In this document: piece by piece, positions 60,585 to 64,000 of the stretch | Layout: each line of letters begins with the position of its first letter | Position numbering within the stretch: the first letter of the stretch is position 1 | Origin: Opitutia bacterium | GTDB taxonomy: Bacteria; Verrucomicrobiota; Verrucomicrobiia; Opitutales; Seribacteraceae | Reading direction: 5' to 3' | NCBI GenBank assembly: GCA_002730975.1 | Contig: PCBO01000010.1 | Location: 22,734 to 86,733, forward strand | DNA: 64,000 bases | The notes under the pieces: model-generated | The model's input: the letters and a program-made list of their open reading frames with translations, nothing else | Told to the model about the DNA's origin: nothing | Databases searched by the model: none | Translations under genes and position numbers: made by a program

Positions 60585-60756
60585 TCAAAGACCATGTACA
60601 CCATATCCCAAGGAGGTCACAACCACCAAAAATCGCTTTCAAAAGCCAATCGAAAAATCCAAACTACCCTTCAATGGAAGGCTTTCCGAAGCAGGTCAAA
60701 AGAGAAAACCGTCAAACCGAATGGATCCTGTTCAGACTCAAGAAAAACACTACTAC

Positions 60757-61344
60757 TTACTTTGCTTGGATGAAATGGCGCCATGAATCCTCGATTGGAC
60801 GACCGTACAAAAAACTCACAAATGGTCGCTGTCTTGGTCGAACAGGTTCTCGAAGCAAATGCATGCCAGCCTCCTTGGGATCGCGATTGCCCTTACGGCT
60901 ATTGCAGCGAATACAGGAAGTCACGACGTTTTCCCAGGAAGTTTTTCCACCGCGATCTCGGGGCACCACATGATCCATGTTCAATTTCTTTTCAACAAAA
61001 GAATTACCGCAGTACTGGCAAAGATGCCCATCCCGTTCGAACAAATTCTGACGATTGAACTTCATTTCCCTAAGCAGCATCCGGTCGTAGTTCCTAAGGA
61101 GAAGAACGCTAGGCACTCTCACCGCCTGATTCACAGTATGTATCAAGCGACTTCCTTCGGAAATTGGTGTCTCTGTCGAAAAAGCAAACCACGCATTAGC
61201 ATCGAAAAGGCGAAAACTCCCATCCTCGGCATAGATGACTTGGGCATGCTCAAGCGCAAGTAAACTGAAAGTTCTTTCAACACCCACCACATTAACGGCT
61301 TGCCACAATCGATTCAAAACAAGCGTTTGGTAAGAAGTGTCCAT
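60757..61344 (-). CDS. HNH endonuclease family protein
   Basis: 195 aa; QNLFERDGHLCQYCGNSFVEKKLNMDHVVPRDRGGKTSWENVVTSCIRCNSRKGNR. Confidence 0.92.
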   Translation of the reverse strand: MDTSYQTLVLNRLWQAVNVVGVERTFSLLALEHAQVIYAEDGSFRLFDANAWFAFSTETPISEGSRLIHTVNQAVRVPSVLLLRNYDRMLLREMKFNRQNLFERDGHLCQYCGNSFVEKKLNMDHVVPRDRGGKTSWENVVTSCIRCNSRKGNRDPKEAGMHLLREPVRPRQRPFVSFLYGRPIEDSWRHFIQAK

Positions 61345-61453
61345 TGATGGAGGAACTTTAACTTAATAAACCCCGAGCATGTCAAAGGGATTTTCTTTAC
61401 AGGCAATCAACGCCAAGAGAACAATTGAGAAAGCGAATATTCTACCTGAAGGT

Positions 61454-63373
61454 TCAGTAGCTTCGACCGTCCTTGTTTTCGAAGTAATTGAGAAATGCCT
61501 TGTGTACCACTCGATATCCACCGGGCGTGGGATAGTCTCCGGTAAAATACCAGTCGCCTTTATGGTTGGGAAGAGCCAAGTGGAGGCTTTCTATGGTTTG
61601 GAAGATAATTTCCACATCCCCTTTCCAAGGTAAAGATTCGGGAGTCACGAGCTCGGCAATCTTGGAAGAGATTTCTTCTGCGGTAAAATTCTCGTAGATG
61701 CGCTTGACCTGGTTGGTTTCGGCCTCCTTTTCGTCGACCAGAGATTTGCGGCAAGCCTCGGCCACTTCCTCGAGCAAGCCGTCGAATCCTCTTTCCTTGA
61801 CTAGTGCTACGGCAGCCTGAAAGGCGACGAACTTTCCTAGTTCGGACATATCTATGCCGTAACAATCCGGATAGCGTATCTGGGGTGCAGTCGAAGCAAC
61901 TACAAGCTTGCGAGGGCATGCTCGGCTTAAAATCTTGAGGATGCTTCGCTTGAGGGTGGTGCCCCTGACGATAGAATCGTCAATACAAACGAGAGCATCT
62001 TCTCCTTCATTAACCACACCATAAGTGATGTCATATATATGAGAGACCAACTGAGCTCTGCCCGATTCTTGACTGATGAAGGTCCGGAGCTTGATGTCCT
62101 TGTTCGCAATTTTTTCTCCACGCGGCCAATTATCCATTACAAGATCATCTATCATTTCTGGACTAATCCCACCGTTCTTTGCGGCAAACCCGAGTTGATC
62201 CTTAACTTGTATTCGACGGATGCGTCGAAGTTCGTCCATCAGCCCGTAGTAAGCACTCTCAGCCGTATTTGGAACATAACTAAAAACGCTTTTGGAAAAG
62301 TCCATGCCAACGGAATCCAGGACCCGTTTTGCAAGCAAGGCTCCGAGATGTTTGCGCTCAGCATAAATCTCGGGATCATTGCCCCGGGAAAAATAAATTC
62401 GCTCGAAGGAACAACTGGCATGTGTGCCCGGATCGTCCGCAAAACGCTCTGTCAAAATTTCACCATTGGCACGAACGATGACCACGGTTCCGGGCTCTAT
62501 CTCCTCCACTTCATTCGCATCCTTCTCGAAAACCGTCATGAGAGGAGCTCGTTCCGAGGCGAAGGCAACCACTTCATCGTCACAGACGAAGAAACCGGGG
62601 CGAATTCCCAACGGATCTCGCATGACAAAGGAATCGCCGTTCCCGACAATCCCGGCGATCACGTAACCGCCGTCCCAATTCCTAGCTGCATCACAAAGGA
62701 TGGAAGCAAAGTCGAGACGTTCCCCGATCCATTTGGAAACCTCGGAACCGGCAATACCTTCAGACTCAGCTTGAGCAGCCAACTTATCGTTGGCTGCATC
62801 CAGATAATAACCGGCTTCTTCCAAAATAGCTTGGGTGTCGGTGTCGAAAACCGGGTGCTGACCACGTTCGACGAGGCTTAAGTTCAACTCGTCTCCGTTG
62901 GTCAGGTTGAAGTTGCCGGCAACCATAAGGTTTTTCGCCGGCCAATTGCTTTTGCGAAAGTAGGGATGACAGGAAGTGGCTCCATACCCACCGGAAGTCC
63001 CGTAGCGGAGATGGCCAAGGAGGATTTCGCCACCATAATCGAAGCGTTCCTTGACGGTTTCCGGAAATTCCGGATAAGCGTGCCCTTCGTCCAACAGTTT
63101 CTGATACCGCCTCAACTGCCCGCCGAAAATTTTCGATAAAGCCTTGGAACTGGTACTGCGTTCACGAAACATGAAGGCTTCACCGGCGGGAACGTTCAAT
63201 TTCATGGAACCGATACCGGCACCGTCTTGACCACGATTATGCTGCTTTTCCATGAGAAGAAAGAGCTGATTAAAACCCCATAAGGGCGTACCGTGGCGCT
63301 CAACGTAATGAGCAAGAGGCTTGCGAAGCCGTACGAGGGCTATCCCACAATGATGTCCGATTTCGTCGCTCAT
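61454..63373 (-). CDS. purF: Amidophosphoribosyltransferase (long PurF-like)
   Basis: 639 aa; HHCGIALVRLRKP (Ntn Cys after 8-residue leader), EKQHNRGQDGAGIG, LVCIDDSIVRGTTLKRSILKILSRA PRPP motif. Confidence 0.9.
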   Translation of the reverse strand: MSDEIGHHCGIALVRLRKPLAHYVERHGTPLWGFNQLFLLMEKQHNRGQDGAGIGSMKLNVPAGEAFMFRERSTSSKALSKIFGGQLRRYQKLLDEGHAYPEFPETVKERFDYGGEILLGHLRYGTSGGYGATSCHPYFRKSNWPAKNLMVAGNFNLTNGDELNLSLVERGQHPVFDTDTQAILEEAGYYLDAANDKLAAQAESEGIAGSEVSKWIGERLDFASILCDAARNWDGGYVIAGIVGNGDSFVMRDPLGIRPGFFVCDDEVVAFASERAPLMTVFEKDANEVEEIEPGTVVIVRANGEILTERFADDPGTHASCSFERIYFSRGNDPEIYAERKHLGALLAKRVLDSVGMDFSKSVFSYVPNTAESAYYGLMDELRRIRRIQVKDQLGFAAKNGGISPEMIDDLVMDNWPRGEKIANKDIKLRTFISQESGRAQLVSHIYDITYGVVNEGEDALVCIDDSIVRGTTLKRSILKILSRACPRKLVVASTAPQIRYPDCYGIDMSELGKFVAFQAAVALVKERGFDGLLEEVAEACRKSLVDEKEAETNQVKRIYENFTAEEISSKIAELVTPESLPWKGDVEIIFQTIESLHLALPNHKGDWYFTGDYPTPGGYRVVHKAFLNYFENKDGRSY

Positions 63374-63381
63374 TTATTAGC

Positions 63382-64000
63382 TCAAGAATTATTCATGGCA
63401 TGGGGAATGGCATTCTCCCAGCTCTCCCGCAACACTTTCACGTCTACGTCTAGAATGGTTTTTCCGTCGACAATTCCTTGGAAACGACCGCTTCGGTTGA
63501 CTATCCCGATTTGCTGCGCATCGACGCCGGCTTGCCTTGCGGAGGACAACACTTCGGAAAGTTTCTCCGGCTTTACAGCCAAAACAGCTCTGCCTTGGCT
63601 TTCTCCGAAGAGGAGAGCATCCAGCCGGTTGGAAGGGCCTCTCGACCCAAAATCCAAGTCCACGCCGAAGGTTGCGTCGTCAAAAAGCATTTCGGCCACC
63701 GTAACGAGCAGACCACCCTCCGATACGTCATGAGCGGCGGATACGCAACCTGCTTGGATTTGGCTAATGAGCAAGTCCTGCAAGTTTTTCTCGGCCTGCA
63801 GATTCACTTCGGGAACCTTGCCCTCCTTTCGATCGTGGTGGGTCTGCATGAAATAGCTTGCGCCTAGCTCAAAAGGTAGTCCTCCGAGAAGAACAAGAGT
63901 CTCGTCGCCGCCACTTATGAAACTGCGGGTGACGTCTTCACTTCCCTCGATAAGCCCGACCATCGAAACGACGGGCGTAGGATCGATGGCCCCGTCGCCA
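63382..64000 (-). CDS. purL: Phosphoribosylformylglycinamidine synthase (PurL), 5' part outside window
   Basis: Frame open to the window edge: GDGAIDPTPVVSMVGLIEGSEDVTRSFISGGDETLVLLG...AAHDVSEGGLLVTVAEMLFD. Confidence 0.9.
   Translation of the reverse strand, partial: GDGAIDPTPVVSMVGLIEGSEDVTRSFISGGDETLVLLGGLPFELGASYFMQTHHDRKEGKVPEVNLQAEKNLQDLLISQIQAGCVSAAHDVSEGGLLVTVAEMLFDDATFGVDLDFGSRGPSNRLDALLFGESQGRAVLAVKPEKLSEVLSSARQAGVDAQQIGIVNRSGRFQGIVDGKTILDVDVKVLRESWENAIPHAMNNS

Noticed and set aside
60757-61344. HNH protein as a homing endonuclease or anti-phage nuclease
   Set aside because: Matches the widespread stand-alone chromosomal HNH family next to housekeeping genes; no intron, intein or defence neighbours seen.
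62039-62881. 280 aa plus-strand ORF
   Set aside because: Lies wholly antisense to purF, whose motifs are unambiguous; translation is low-complexity shadow sequence without a recognisable domain.
1-64000. CRISPR arrays, tRNA/rRNA genes, transposases, integrases or phage genes
   Set aside because: No regular spaced repeats, tRNA-like cloverleaf or recombinase motifs were recognised by reading; a tRNAscan/ISfinder run would be decisive.

Overview
The window is dominated by a roughly 55 kb run of minus-strand genes for Wzx/Wzy-type exopolysaccharide/capsule/O-antigen biosynthesis. The gene content (glnD, a GAF histidine kinase, an HNH protein, a long PurF and purL next to a wza/wzi/wzz locus) resembles Verrucomicrobia-like marine bacteria, but taxonomy was not tested. 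Reading in transcription order from about 55.9 kb down to 1, the cluster contains: Wzi; SLBB/Wza export protein; a GbsR/MarR-like regulator; Wzz; a WbpA/B/D/E-like diacetamido-uronate cassette with a Gmd-like dehydratase; two Wzx flippases; one Wzy-like polymerase; about seven glycosyltransferases; three AsnB paralogues; a WbpG/HisF/HisH amidotransferase trio; a second WbpG-like protein fused to a class II glutamine amidotransferase domain; two formyltransferase-like proteins; two polysaccharide deacetylase-like proteins; a sulfotransferase; an FkbM methyltransferase; an unusual TPP-dependent E1-alpha/E1-beta pair; a WbpM/FlaA1-type dehydratase; a WecB/WbpI epimerase; and two phosphoglycosyl transferases. 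One of the transferases runs off the left edge and is missing from the ORF track. To the right are housekeeping genes: glnD (+), a histidine kinase, an HNH protein, purF and partial purL. Main points for follow-up: an ops/JUMPstart-like element just upstream of wzz; a class II GATase-WbpG fusion next to a conventional WbpG/HisF/HisH set; an E1-alpha/E1-beta + PIG-L + formyltransferase + phosphoglycosyl transferase + aldo-keto reductase module; a glycosyltransferase ORF that extends 88 codons upstream with no ATG/GTG/TTG start (possible ATT start); and a broken methyltransferase remnant. I found no CRISPR array, rRNA, tRNA or transposase. All functional calls are from reading motifs; no searches were run.
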